From NCBI GenBank assembly GCA_022769125.1, contig JALEKN010000045.1, positions 1 through 64,000 of the forward strand: a stretch of 64,000 nt of DNA. The letters run 5' to 3'. Source of the stretch: Agathobacter sp. (GTDB lineage: Bacteria > Bacillota > Clostridia > Lachnospirales > Lachnospiraceae). The translations under genes were made by a program, and so were the position numbers. Under the pieces are notes generated by a model. It searched no databases and was not told the origin of the DNA. It worked only from the letters and a program-made list of their open reading frames with translations. How positions within the stretch are numbered: position 1 is the stretch's first letter; the number at the start of each line of letters is the position of its first letter. Shown here piece after piece: positions 35,870 to 45,434 of the stretch.

Positions 35870-37002
35870 AAAGTTACCCCCTTTGTATATTTCAGCGGCT
35901 GTAAACCGACATTCAGGACAAACCCCATACCAATATACAATGTCATCAAAGAAGTCAGTCCATAGCTGACGAACGGAAGTGTTACACCGGTATTTGGCAT
36001 CAGACCGGTAGCAACGCAAATATTGACGAAGCTCTGAAAACCGATCAGAGAAGCCATTCCGCAGCAGATCAGCCGCCCGCTTAAGTCCTTTGCTTTGCGT
36101 CCGATCAAAATGCATTCCATCACAATCAAAAACAAAAGAAGAATGATCACAGCAGTTCCAACAAATCCAAGCTCCTCACCCGCTACCGCAAAGATGAAAT
36201 CCGTCTGCGGTTCAATGATAAAGTTGGCATTCTTTGCAGAGGTCGAAGCATCATTGCCAAGTCCCTTGCCCCAGAGCTGTCCAGAGCCGATTGCCATGAT
36301 TGAATTCTGTTGTTGAAGCGCGCTATCTGTGTAAAGCGGGTTCGTCGGATCCAGCCACGACATGATACGCTTCATCTGATAAAATCCCTTGTCGATCAAT
36401 TCTTCTGCATGTGACAGCAGATATGTTATTCCTACAATAACAATCGGAATTGCAATGCCAAGTACTGTAAGTACTATTTTATAACTTAATCCCGCAATAA
36501 ACAAGAGGACAACGAAAATAAATGCAGTAACAATCATAGTTGAAGTGTCTGGCTGCTTATAAATCAGATAAAGAGGGATTCCTACCAGCACAAAAGATAT
36601 TGCCAGCATCCATACCTTGTTGATCTTTTCCTGATATTTGCAGAAAAAATAGGCAAAAAACAGAATCAGCGTAATCTTCGCAAGCTCCGAAGGCTGAAAT
36701 CGTATTCCGGCAATCTCAATCCATCGCTGGGAGTTGTTGGCACTGTCGCCCAGGCTTGTCCGTACCAATACTAAAAGTCCGATACTTCCAATATAATAAA
36801 TCCAAGATAACTTAAGCAGGACAGAATAATCAAGCAGTGAGATGATTACCATGATAACCAATCCCGCCACAAAGCCTATGATCTGCTTTTTCTGCACAGA
36901 CTCCTCCGCACTGCCGATCACCGCAATTCCGATCACCGTCAGCAGCACAAGATATATGATTAATTGAAAATGATAGTCTTTCAATTTGTACTGTTTAAAC
37001 AT
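35866..37002 (-). CDS. rodA: Peptidoglycan glycosyltransferase RodA (SEDS family)
   Basis: RodA polymerises glycan strands for cell elongation with PBP2. The 378-aa protein has about ten transmembrane segments. Conserved SEDS stretches include GSGQLWGKGLGNDAST, EPQTDFIFAVAGEELGFVG and TGLMPNTGVTLPFVSYG. It is distinguished from FtsW by its place beside mrdA, mreBCD and minDE. It lies one base after minE. Confidence 0.94.
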   Translation of the reverse strand: MFKQYKLKDYHFQLIIYLVLLTVIGIAVIGSAEESVQKKQIIGFVAGLVIMVIISLLDYSVLLKLSWIYYIGSIGLLVLVRTSLGDSANNSQRWIEIAGIRFQPSELAKITLILFFAYFFCKYQEKINKVWMLAISFVLVGIPLYLIYKQPDTSTMIVTAFIFVVLLFIAGLSYKIVLTVLGIAIPIVIVGITYLLSHAEELIDKGFYQMKRIMSWLDPTNPLYTDSALQQQNSIMAIGSGQLWGKGLGNDASTSAKNANFIIEPQTDFIFAVAGEELGFVGTAVIILLLFLIVMECILIGRKAKDLSGRLICCGMASLIGFQSFVNICVATGLMPNTGVTLPFVSYGLTSLMTLYIGMGFVLNVGLQPLKYTKGVTL

Positions 37003-37003
37003 A

Positions 37004-37207
37004 TTACGCTCTTTTCTTATTTTGCTTTAGTATTACTTTAATCTCATAACCATCCGGCGGCACATCAAAATAGCGGCTGACAATCTCCGAGATTTCCTTT
37101 TTCATCTGTGCCATCTTATCCTGTCCGCACTCCACCGGCTCTGCCTCAAGCATCAGCTTTAAGCGTTCTTTCGCAATTGAACCGGTATGCTCTCTTCTAC
37201 CCCTCAT
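37004..37207 (-). CDS. minE: Cell division topological specificity factor MinE (short)
   Basis: MinE drives MinD oscillation and restricts division to midcell. The 67-aa protein keeps the core IAKERLKLMLEAEP (anti-MinCD helix) and a C-terminal IKVIL strand, but it is shorter than the usual ~85-90 aa. The usual N-terminal membrane-targeting helix is replaced by a polar RGRREHTGS. Its start overlaps the minD end by 11 bases. Confidence 0.85.
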   Translation of the reverse strand: MRGRREHTGSIAKERLKLMLEAEPVECGQDKMAQMKKEISEIVSRYFDVPPDGYEIKVILKQNKKRA

Positions 37208-38021
37208 AATTGCATTCCCTTCTCCGGAAAATGTGAAAATTATCCTTGGAGGAGTTTTCCTTCTTGTCTACTGCCTCCTTCGATAAATCTGCTACATTGA
37301 TTCTCGGTGTGAGTAGTTTTCTTGCTGCCTGCCGATACGCTTTTCCTGCTTCGGAGCGCATGGAAATAACCGGAATTCCACGGTTTTGGCTGACAATCAC
37401 CTTATCATCCTCCGGGATGCAGCCCAGACAATTGATTCCGATGATCTCCTCAATCTCCTTTGAAGAAATCATATCGTGATGACGCATCATGCGGTCATTT
37501 GTCTCATTGATGAGAAGCTCCATATTGTAGAATCTGCGGGACTCTAGAAGATATACAACTCTTCCGGCATCGCGTACCGCAGAAATATGGGGCGTTGTGA
37601 TGATAATTGCCTTATCCGCTGCGGATACTGCAAAATGGAATCCGTCATCAATTCCAGCCGGACAGTCGATCAGACAATAATCAAATTCTTTTTTTAACTG
37701 CCCAATCAGGTTCTTTAGTTTTTCCTCGTAATCCGAAAGCCTTTTCTGCTTCAAAGAAGCAGGGATCATGTACAGGCTCGGATACCTTTTGTCCTTTATG
37801 AGAGCCTGGTTTAACCTGCATTGGTTTTCCAGGACGTCCATCAGATTGTAAGTAATCCGATCCTCAAGCCCCATAACAACATCCAAATTTCGAAGTCCCA
37901 TATCTGTATCAAGCATGACGACTTTTTTATCTAACTGTGAAAGTCCTGCGCCGATATTGGCAATTGTTGTTGTCTTGCCAACACCGCCTTTTCCTGAAGT
38001 GAAAACAATTGCTTCACCCAT
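37197..38021 (-). CDS. minD: Septum site-determining protein MinD
   Basis: MinD is a deviant Walker A ATPase that binds the membrane and recruits MinC and MinE. The 274-aa protein has TSGKGGVGKTTTIANIG at residues 8-24, LDTDMGLRNLDVVMGL and DCPAGID. The C-terminus (NFHIFRRRECNYEG) is basic but does not look like the usual amphipathic membrane helix. The ATG at 38021 follows AAGGAGG; an upstream in-frame start at 38075 overlaps mrdA. No minC lies between mrdA and minD. Confidence 0.94.
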   Translation of the reverse strand: MGEAIVFTSGKGGVGKTTTIANIGAGLSQLDKKVVMLDTDMGLRNLDVVMGLEDRITYNLMDVLENQCRLNQALIKDKRYPSLYMIPASLKQKRLSDYEEKLKNLIGQLKKEFDYCLIDCPAGIDDGFHFAVSAADKAIIITTPHISAVRDAGRVVYLLESRRFYNMELLINETNDRMMRHHDMISSKEIEEIIGINCLGCIPEDDKVIVSQNRGIPVISMRSEAGKAYRQAARKLLTPRINVADLSKEAVDKKENSSKDNFHIFRRRECNYEG

Positions 38022-38071
38022 GAAAAAAGAAACCTCCTTGTTAAATAATTTGTATATGTGAATGATATCCG

Positions 38072-40930
38072 TCAATCTTGTGAAACATTGTCAGCAGAAG
38101 CATTTGTACCCTCTGCGTTTGCGGATAACAATTCATCCAGAGTCTGTACACCAAAATAGTAGGAGAAAATATTTTTTGCAGCAGCAGCGGCATTATGCGA
38201 GGTATATCCATATGCGATCCTAGTTGCAATCGTGATCTGTGGCTTGTCATATGGTGCATATCCGACAAAAAGTGCATGATTCGGGCGTGTCTCTACCTGC
38301 TGTGCAGTACCGGTCTTTCCCGCTGCCTCAATTGGAAAATCCTTAAATGAATCCAATTTCTCCACCACCATCTTCATACCAGAGTGGATGGCATCCCACT
38401 GCGTGGTATCGAGCACATCCGATATATCCGTATACGTTTTCTCATACTGCTCAATCGTATTTCCCTGCGGATCAACAATACTGTCCATAAGCTGATAATC
38501 ATAAAGTTTTCCAGAAGTGACCGCTGTCACATATCTTGCGAGTGATACCGTTGTATAGTTGTTATTACTCTGTCCGATTGCTGCCATGACCGGGTAGGAA
38601 TCGGCAATCTCCGGCGAGTTTTCCTCAATCTCAATTCCGGTCTTTTGATTCAGTCCATACAAGGACGCATATTTCTGGATATAGGAAATACCAAGTGCAT
38701 CATCATATACCCCATTGCTCTTCAAACTCATCTCATACCCAACGGTATAGAAAAAGTAGTTGCAGGAATCGCGAAGCGCTTCCGACACATTGATTGAGCC
38801 GTGATTTCCCGGATACTTCCAGCATTTTGGCTTATTGCTGATCTCCATGAACTGACCCTTATCTACAATCTGTGTACTGGTATCAATAAAATTCTCCGCC
38901 AGGCCTGCAGTTGCAGTTACCATCTTAAACGTAGAACCCGGTGCCGTCCGCTCCTGTGTTGCATAATTATACTGCGGATTGGAAAGATCCTGATTCAAGC
39001 TGTTAAAATACTCCGCGTCAACTCCGTTTGCAAGCCGGTTGTTGTCATAGCCCGGATAGCTTACAAGCGCCCGGATTTGTCCGGTCTTAACATCCGTGAT
39101 AACGGTGGAAGCCGTACACGGATCAAGTGCAAGCTGCGCAGGTGTGATTTCAATATTATTGATCTTCTGCATGATAAAATTGTACGGAGAAAGTGAGCCA
39201 TCCGTCAACCCATTGACCGAAGCATCATCATAGTCTATCTTATTCTGATCAAACAGGAGCAGACAAAGTTCCCTGCCCTTAACCGTTCCGTCTCCGATCG
39301 CGTATTTGTAGACTGTCTTGCCAAAATCAAGATCCGATGCAAGCGTATCTACAATATAACTGCATAAGGTCTGGTAGACCTCCTGTGAATCGGCATACTT
39401 TTCATCTACCTGAAGTTTCCCGATATCGATCCATTGCTGTGAAATACAATAATTTAAGTATTCCTTTGGGCTTAAATTGCCGGCTCTCCACTCCTGATAC
39501 ACGTCATCCGCTGTATCGATCTGCTTGGACAGAAGAATTCCTTTTTCACGCAAAAGACTCATCACACAAGTAAAGTCATCAAGCATTTCATCCGGCATGT
39601 TATTGTTTATATATGGTTCTGATGCACTAAGCTGTGCTGAAATGTCCTCCAGAGCCCTCTGTGCCCGCTCGTCAAAAACTGCCTGAAGTTCCTGCTCCGT
39701 TGCAGACGCATCCTCTGCCGCAAAATGCGTAATATCAATGATATTATTGTTGATCAACGCAAAATACACATCATTGATCGGGATATTGCCATCCTTAATG
39801 TTTGAATATAGAATTCCGGCAAGTTCCTGTTCTAATAGCTGGTAAACCGCAGCCTGAAGTTCCGCGTCAATGCTTAAATACAGATCGCAGCCTGTAACCG
39901 CGTCCACACTGCTTATAACCTCAGAGATACGCCCCACACTATCAACGTATACTTCGCGCTCTCCGTTCGTTCCACGAAGGTAGCTCTCATAATATTGTTC
40001 AAGACCCGTCTTACCTATAATATCGTTTGTTGTATAACTACTGTCGTTTGCCGACAATTCTTCATACTCCGTATCGGAAATCCGCCCGGTATATCCAATG
40101 ATCGACGAAAAGTACTCACTATAGTTATATCTTCGAACAGTCTCCTCGGATATTTCCACACCAATCAATTCGTCTGAATGCTCATTCATGTAGGCAACCA
40201 CACGATCCGAAACATCCTCTGCAATCGTTGTCGGATTGTACTTGGTGTAACGGTTGGCATTGATTGCATAACGCAGGACAACAATCTCATACGCCATCTT
40301 CTTTGTATAGAAATCGTACTTATCATCCTCAGCCGTTCCGGTTTTCTCATCGAGCGTATGTACAGAAAAACCACTCTTTTTGTCATGCATCAGAAAATCC
40401 ATGACCTGCTCCGCAGTTGCATTCGCTTCGTCAAAGTTAAAATCCTTGTTGTACTCAAGCTTATCATAAGAAGTCTTTCCGAACACATCCGCAAGGAAAC
40501 GTTTAAGGCTTGTCCCTGATACCGTAAAACCAAACGTATCCGTCTCCTCATCATAAGTGATACGGAAATCATTTGTGATTGACTCTCCATTGTCCTCAAT
40601 AGCCTGAATAATCTGGGCGAGCTCTGCATTAAGCTTTCTACTCTTTGAAGAGCTGCTTCCATATGTATCATAAAAAATAACAGCGTATGCAAGTTCATTG
40701 TATGCAAGAAGCCGCCCATTGCAGTCGTAGATGTTTCCCCTTGCAGCCTCAACCGTAAGCGGCTTCTGAATACGCATGGTAAAGTTCTTCTGATAATACT
40801 CACCATTTACGACCTGCAGATAAAACACGCGTGCGATCATCGTAGCAAACATTGCAATTACAACCACAGACAAAATAAACAATCTTGAACTGAAAAATTT
40901 TTTTAAAAACTCTTTTATATCATAAATCAA
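38072..40930 (-). CDS. mrdA: Penicillin-binding protein 2, enlarged
   Basis: The elongation transpeptidase that works with RodA. It has one N-terminal transmembrane segment, a class B PBP dimerisation domain and a transpeptidase domain with STFK (666-669), SCN (722-724) and KTGTA (872-876). At 952 aa it is far longer than the usual 600-700: about 230 extra residues (about 369-602) lie between DLYLSIDAELQ and the STVITDVKTGQI strand, helical and acidic in character. I prefer the TTG at 40930, preceded by AAAGGAG, although the frame is open to 40963. The end is 50 bases before minD. Confidence 0.9.
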   Translation of the reverse strand: MIYDIKEFLKKFFSSRLFILSVVVIAMFATMIARVFYLQVVNGEYYQKNFTMRIQKPLTVEAARGNIYDCNGRLLAYNELAYAVIFYDTYGSSSSKSRKLNAELAQIIQAIEDNGESITNDFRITYDEETDTFGFTVSGTSLKRFLADVFGKTSYDKLEYNKDFNFDEANATAEQVMDFLMHDKKSGFSVHTLDEKTGTAEDDKYDFYTKKMAYEIVVLRYAINANRYTKYNPTTIAEDVSDRVVAYMNEHSDELIGVEISEETVRRYNYSEYFSSIIGYTGRISDTEYEELSANDSSYTTNDIIGKTGLEQYYESYLRGTNGEREVYVDSVGRISEVISSVDAVTGCDLYLSIDAELQAAVYQLLEQELAGILYSNIKDGNIPINDVYFALINNNIIDITHFAAEDASATEQELQAVFDERAQRALEDISAQLSASEPYINNNMPDEMLDDFTCVMSLLREKGILLSKQIDTADDVYQEWRAGNLSPKEYLNYCISQQWIDIGKLQVDEKYADSQEVYQTLCSYIVDTLASDLDFGKTVYKYAIGDGTVKGRELCLLLFDQNKIDYDDASVNGLTDGSLSPYNFIMQKINNIEITPAQLALDPCTASTVITDVKTGQIRALVSYPGYDNNRLANGVDAEYFNSLNQDLSNPQYNYATQERTAPGSTFKMVTATAGLAENFIDTSTQIVDKGQFMEISNKPKCWKYPGNHGSINVSEALRDSCNYFFYTVGYEMSLKSNGVYDDALGISYIQKYASLYGLNQKTGIEIEENSPEIADSYPVMAAIGQSNNNYTTVSLARYVTAVTSGKLYDYQLMDSIVDPQGNTIEQYEKTYTDISDVLDTTQWDAIHSGMKMVVEKLDSFKDFPIEAAGKTGTAQQVETRPNHALFVGYAPYDKPQITIATRIAYGYTSHNAAAAAKNIFSYYFGVQTLDELLSANAEGTNASADNVSQD

Positions 40931-41441
40931 ACTTTGTTGCTCTCCTTTTTTCGACTGTCTCAAGTCCCTGATTAATCTTTAACAGCAGATAATACAAAAA
41001 GATCGTTATAACCATCGTATAGATAAACTCCGGAAGAATGATCGTCTTTAAGTAAAACCAGAACTGGAATCTTCCACGGAGTAAGAACATCATCAGGTAG
41101 ATTAAAAGATTAAAGGTAAGATCACTCGCCCCGATTAACACCATCGGCAGTTTGATGTCATCCGGATAAAATCTTTTCTGGAATATTCCGTTGACATACC
41201 CGATATACATATAGATTAAAGCATAGATTCCAAGATAAAAACCGAAAAAAATGTCTACAAGCAGTCCGCAAAAAAAGCCGACAAACATTCCTTCTTTTCG
41301 CCCCCTCATAAATCCAAAGGACGACACAACAATAACCAGAAGGTTCGGTGAAATTCCCGCAAAAGAAAATGTCTGGAAAAAGGTGGATTGCAGTAAAAAG
41401 CATAAAACAATAATCAGAAATAAAACAATTTTTCTGCGCAT
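40920..41441 (-). CDS. mreD: Rod shape-determining protein MreD
   Basis: A 173-aa membrane protein of the elongasome with about five transmembrane segments; sequence is poorly conserved as usual for MreD. SFFQTF-like and PNLLVIVVSSFGFMRGRKEG near residues 33-50 match the family. It lies between mreC and mrdA. Confidence 0.9.
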   Translation of the reverse strand: MRRKIVLFLIIVLCFLLQSTFFQTFSFAGISPNLLVIVVSSFGFMRGRKEGMFVGFFCGLLVDIFFGFYLGIYALIYMYIGYVNGIFQKRFYPDDIKLPMVLIGASDLTFNLLIYLMMFLLRGRFQFWFYLKTIILPEFIYTMVITIFLYYLLLKINQGLETVEKRRATKFDL

Positions 41442-41462
41442 GCAAACTCCTTTCTCTTTGAT

Positions 41463-42335
41463 CTAATTGTCATTGTTTTTTCCTGTATTCTTGATGTCAA
41501 GAATAACAAGAACCTCCTGAATATGTTCAAAGTCGACAACCGGTGTTATGGTTCCCGATTTTGTAAGATTATTGGCATTTGGCTCAATGCTTGCAATATA
41601 ACCGATCAGAATTCCCTGCTGATACTGATCTGACACATAAGAAGTTACCACCGGGTCACCGACACTGACCTTGTTTTCTGTATCCCTAAGTTCAGAGAAT
41701 GTGATTACGCCATCGCTTGAAAGTGCCTCTAGATCTCCGCTTACATTAAAATTGTCCTGCGTCGTAGTAACCATTGCACTAACATTGCTTGAATCATCGA
41801 TAATACTGCGCACCTTCGCATAATTCGGTCCGACATCTGTGATTATTCCGACAAGACCGCTTCCGGCAATGACATTCATTCCAACCTTTAAACCATTGTC
41901 CGTTCCTCTGTCGATGGTAAATGTGTGAAACCAGTTTCCACTATCTTTCGCGATAACATTTGCTGCAACTTTCTCGTAGCTCGGATATTTTTCATCCAAT
42001 TCAAACAATTCACGATAATTTTCCAGCTCATATCCTTCAAGCATGATGGTATTAAGCTGGGTCATCAATTCATCGTTCTGCTGTTTTAATTTTTCATTTT
42101 CAGCAAGTACCTCGCCTAACGTTCGAAAATCATTCGCCTTTGCAGAAATATTCTGTCCAAGATTATTGATTCCCCTTTGCATCGGGACAAAAATATAACC
42201 GGCGACAGAATTCAGCGGTCCTCCGGTTATATTTAATGTAAGTGACAGAAGAATCGCGCTAACACAAACAATTGTAAGAGTAAGCAAAATATATTTCGTT
42301 GGTATTGCTTTTTTCTTATTACGAAAACCCTTCAT
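41463..42335 (-). CDS. mreC: Rod shape-determining protein MreC
   Basis: MreC links the MreB cytoskeleton to PBP2 in the cell envelope. The 290-aa protein has one transmembrane segment (about 14-35), a coiled coil (about 65-105, NDFRTLGEVLAENEKLKQQN) and the double beta-barrel domain with GLVGIITDVGPNYAKVRSI and SGDLEALSSDG. It starts eight bases after mreB. Confidence 0.94.
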   Translation of the reverse strand: MKGFRNKKKAIPTKYILLTLTIVCVSAILLSLTLNITGGPLNSVAGYIFVPMQRGINNLGQNISAKANDFRTLGEVLAENEKLKQQNDELMTQLNTIMLEGYELENYRELFELDEKYPSYEKVAANVIAKDSGNWFHTFTIDRGTDNGLKVGMNVIAGSGLVGIITDVGPNYAKVRSIIDDSSNVSAMVTTTQDNFNVSGDLEALSSDGVITFSELRDTENKVSVGDPVVTSYVSDQYQQGILIGYIASIEPNANNLTKSGTITPVVDFEHIQEVLVILDIKNTGKNNDN

Positions 42336-42343
42336 GAAACCCT

Positions 42344-43360
42344 CTATTTCAATAGACTATTCTTGATTGTAAACGGCAGGTGGCGATATTTCGGATCGGA
42401 TACGATCTTTACAAGTCCGCGGACCGAACTTTCCTCCGGTGCATCGCTCACATTAACTTTAATATTGGAGATCTGTTCAAACAGCATGTCAAGATTATCA
42501 ATCTTTGCCCCTCCACCGGTAATATAAATACCGGAATGGATAATATCCTTTGCAAGCTCAGGCGGAGTCTTCTCCAGAATCATTTTGATAGAAGAACAGA
42601 TAGATTCCAAGTTGGCCTTGATCGCATTATAAACGACCTCCGCCGAAATCTCCATCTCGATTGGAAGTCCGCTGACAACATCACGACCGACAACCACCAT
42701 CGTCTCTGTTCTTCCCGGAAGTCCGGAACCGATGTTCTCCTTTAGCTGCATAGCAGTTTTCTGTCCAATGATCAGATTGAATTCCTTTCGGATATAGCTG
42801 ATAATGGATTCGTCCAGACGATTGCCTCCAAAATGAAGCAGATCACTGAGTACAAGACCACCTAGGGAGATCACCGAAATCTCAGTAGTATCTCCCCCCA
42901 TATTAACGATCATGACACCGGTCGGCTCGTTCACATCAATTCCGAGCCCGACAGCATCTGCGATCGGTTTTTCGCAGAGCAGAACGCTCTTTGCATGAAA
43001 CCTCTTTCCTGTAAAAAGCTCATAGAACGCCCGCTTCTCTACATCCGTAATATCGGTAGGGACAGCAACAACAAATTCTGAATTTTTCACCTTTCCTTTG
43101 GTCTTATCATCAAGGAATTCGTAAATAAACTCCTCCATATCATGAAATTCGGCGATTACTCCGGTAGTTACCGGAAATACAACCTGAATGGATTCCGGTG
43201 CCTTTTCGTACATAGCATACGCTTTGTCGCCATAGGCAAAGATTTCATCCTTTCCACGAATGGCAATGGTATTTTTTTCCATAAAAATCTTTCCGTTGGA
43301 TTTGGAAAAGACCTTTAAATTGCTCGTTCCGAGATCTATACCATATACATTGTTGTTCAT
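42344..43360 (-). CDS. mreB: Rod shape-determining protein MreB
   Basis: An actin-like ATPase that guides lateral wall synthesis. The 338-aa protein has phosphate-1 motif GIDLGTSNLKVF, phosphate-2 IVNMGGDTTEISVI, and ITGGGAKI (adenosine motif), with FGGNRLDESI. The sequence is somewhat divergent (SNLKV instead of ANTLV), so it may be an MreB paralogue such as Mbl type, but the adjacent mreC and mreD identify the operon copy. radC precedes it by 21 bases. Confidence 0.92.
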   Translation of the reverse strand: MNNNVYGIDLGTSNLKVFSKSNGKIFMEKNTIAIRGKDEIFAYGDKAYAMYEKAPESIQVVFPVTTGVIAEFHDMEEFIYEFLDDKTKGKVKNSEFVVAVPTDITDVEKRAFYELFTGKRFHAKSVLLCEKPIADAVGLGIDVNEPTGVMIVNMGGDTTEISVISLGGLVLSDLLHFGGNRLDESIISYIRKEFNLIIGQKTAMQLKENIGSGLPGRTETMVVVGRDVVSGLPIEMEISAEVVYNAIKANLESICSSIKMILEKTPPELAKDIIHSGIYITGGGAKIDNLDMLFEQISNIKVNVSDAPEESSVRGLVKIVSDPKYRHLPFTIKNSLLK

Positions 43361-43381
43361 TGCGTTTACCTCTTCCTTTTG

Positions 43382-44068
43382 TTATATGCTTTGTTCTTTG
43401 AAACTAAAATACTGGTTATCACCGATGATGATATGGTCCGCAAAACAGATGTCAAATAATGCAGCGCATTCCCGCATACGCTCTGTCACACGCATATCAT
43501 CTTTGCTTGGCGTAGGATCTCCGCTCGGATGATTATGCAGCAGAATAAAAACAGATGCATTCTTTTCCAACGCTCTCTTAAGAACTTCCCTTGGAGAAAA
43601 ATATGCAAAACTTGTGCTTCCAACCGAAAGCTTTGCATCACCAAGAAAATTTGCCTTTGCGTCAAAATACGCACATATCAAGACTTCCTGCTTTTCATGA
43701 CGCATCTGTTCCATATAATAATCCGCAACAGAGCCTGCACAGTCAAGCCTGAGCTGATAGCCGCGCTGAGTTCTTGCAATCCGCATGGAAAGCTCGGCAA
43801 TGGCCTTCAGTTGGATTGCTTTTACCTTTCCAATCCCATTTGCCCGCATCATCTCCTCCATTGACATGTCATAGAGGTTGAGCAGATTCCTATGTCTTTG
43901 GCAAAGAAGCTCCTGCGACAAATCCAGTGCAGTTTTTTCCTTTGTACCGCTTTTGATAATGATCGCAAGCAGTTCTGCATCCGAAAGCGCTCCTGCACCA
44001 TACTTTATAAACTTCTCATATGGGCGCTCTGATTCCGGAAGCTCTTTTACGATAATATGTCTATCCAT
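43382..44068 (-). CDS. radC: RadC-family JAB-domain protein
   Basis: A 228-aa protein with N-terminal helix-hairpin-helix (ANGIGKVKAIQLKAIAEL) and a C-terminal JAB/MPN metal-binding domain with HNHPSGDPTPSKDD. The family was once called DNA-repair RadC, but its function is not established. Beside mreBCD in many bacteria, as here. I use the ATG at 44068, preceded by AAGGAG, rather than the open-frame start at 44119. Confidence 0.92.
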   Translation of the reverse strand: MDRHIIVKELPESERPYEKFIKYGAGALSDAELLAIIIKSGTKEKTALDLSQELLCQRHRNLLNLYDMSMEEMMRANGIGKVKAIQLKAIAELSMRIARTQRGYQLRLDCAGSVADYYMEQMRHEKQEVLICAYFDAKANFLGDAKLSVGSTSFAYFSPREVLKRALEKNASVFILLHNHPSGDPTPSKDDMRVTERMRECAALFDICFADHIIIGDNQYFSFKEQSI

Positions 44069-44134
44069 GAAACTCCTTCTACTCTCCCAAAAGCACAAAT
44101 AGACATAAAGTAATATCAAGTTATCTTATCACAC

Positions 44135-45424
44135 TTAGACCAGCTTAACAAGATTGCGTTCGTAAAGTTTTTGTAAGGATGACAAAATACCAAGCTTCGC
44201 ATGGTACCAGGTAAGTCCCCCCTGGAAGTATACCGCATACGGTTCTTTTACCGGACCATCCGCAGAAAGTTCAATGGAGGACCCTTGTACAAAAGCACCT
44301 GCAGCCATAATCACATCACTGTCATATCCCGGCATCGCCCATGGTTCCGGCGTAACATAACTGTCAACCGGAGCAGCTGCCTGAATTCCTTCACAAAATG
44401 CAATCATTGCATCCTTATTTCGAAATGTAACTGCCTGAATAATATCATGACGGCTTTCGCTTCCGTTTGGGATTACATCATACCCAAGCTTTTCATAAAT
44501 ATTTGCCGCAAAAATTGCGCCCTTTAGCGCACCGCTTACCACGGTTGGAGCAAGAAAAAGACCTTGATAGAAAGACTGGATTATGCCAAGGGAAGCTCCA
44601 ACCTCTTTTCCAAGTCCCGGTGAGGTCAGACGATATGCCGCATTCTCTACACACTCCTTCTTTCCTACAATATAACCACCGATCGGCGCAAGTCCGCCGC
44701 CCGGATTCTTGATAAGTGATCCGACAATCATGTCTGCACCAACCTCAAGCGGCTCTTTCTCTTCTACAAACTCCCCATAGCAATTATCCACCATGCAGAT
44801 TACATCCGGCTTGATTCCTTTTATAAACGCGATCAGTTCTCCAATCCGGTCTACTGAAAAGGTCGGTCTTGTCTGATACCCCTTTGATCTTTGAATTGTA
44901 ACAAGACGTGTATGTTCGTTGACCGCCTTACGAATATTTTCATAATCAAATGCGCCATCCGGCAGAAGATCCACCTGGGAATATGTTACCCCATACTCTG
45001 CCAAAGAACCCTTGGACGGTCGAATTCCGATAACTTCCTCAAGCGTATCATAAGGCTTGCCAACCGGAGAAAGAAGTTCATCTCCTGGTCTTAAATTAGA
45101 CATCAGTGCAAGTGCAAGCGCATGCGTCCCACAGGTAATCTGCGGGCGCACAAGTGCATCTTCCCCGTGGAACAAGTCAGCATACACCTGCTCCAAAGTA
45201 TCTCTTCCAATATCATTATATCCATATCCGCTGGAACTATTAAAGCACTCCGCACTTACTTTGTTTTTTTGCATCGCAGCAATAACTTTCATCTGGTTAA
45301 ATTCCGCGATTGCATCAATTTTATCGAAGCGCTCCTTTAAATTCTTTTCAATTTCTGTTCCAAACCGCAATACTTCCGGTGCGATTCCAAGCTGCTTGTA
45401 CTGTTCCTCTAGTAAATGATTCAT
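44135..45424 (-). CDS. Aluminium-resistance / methionine gamma-lyase-like PLP protein
   Basis: A 429-aa fold-type I PLP protein of the family named after aluminium resistance and annotated as cystathionine-beta-lyase or methionine gamma-lyase-like. Visible are SSGYGYNDIGRDTLE, RPQITCGTHALALAL (substrate phosphate loop) and VGSLIKNPGGGLAPIGGY with the PLP-Lys. The substrate is not certain. The ATG at 45424 follows GGAG. The place after miaA is conserved in Clostridia. Confidence 0.88.
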   Translation of the reverse strand: MNHLLEEQYKQLGIAPEVLRFGTEIEKNLKERFDKIDAIAEFNQMKVIAAMQKNKVSAECFNSSSGYGYNDIGRDTLEQVYADLFHGEDALVRPQITCGTHALALALMSNLRPGDELLSPVGKPYDTLEEVIGIRPSKGSLAEYGVTYSQVDLLPDGAFDYENIRKAVNEHTRLVTIQRSKGYQTRPTFSVDRIGELIAFIKGIKPDVICMVDNCYGEFVEEKEPLEVGADMIVGSLIKNPGGGLAPIGGYIVGKKECVENAAYRLTSPGLGKEVGASLGIIQSFYQGLFLAPTVVSGALKGAIFAANIYEKLGYDVIPNGSESRHDIIQAVTFRNKDAMIAFCEGIQAAAPVDSYVTPEPWAMPGYDSDVIMAAGAFVQGSSIELSADGPVKEPYAVYFQGGLTWYHAKLGILSSLQKLYERNLVKLV

Positions 45425-45434
45425 ATATACTCCT

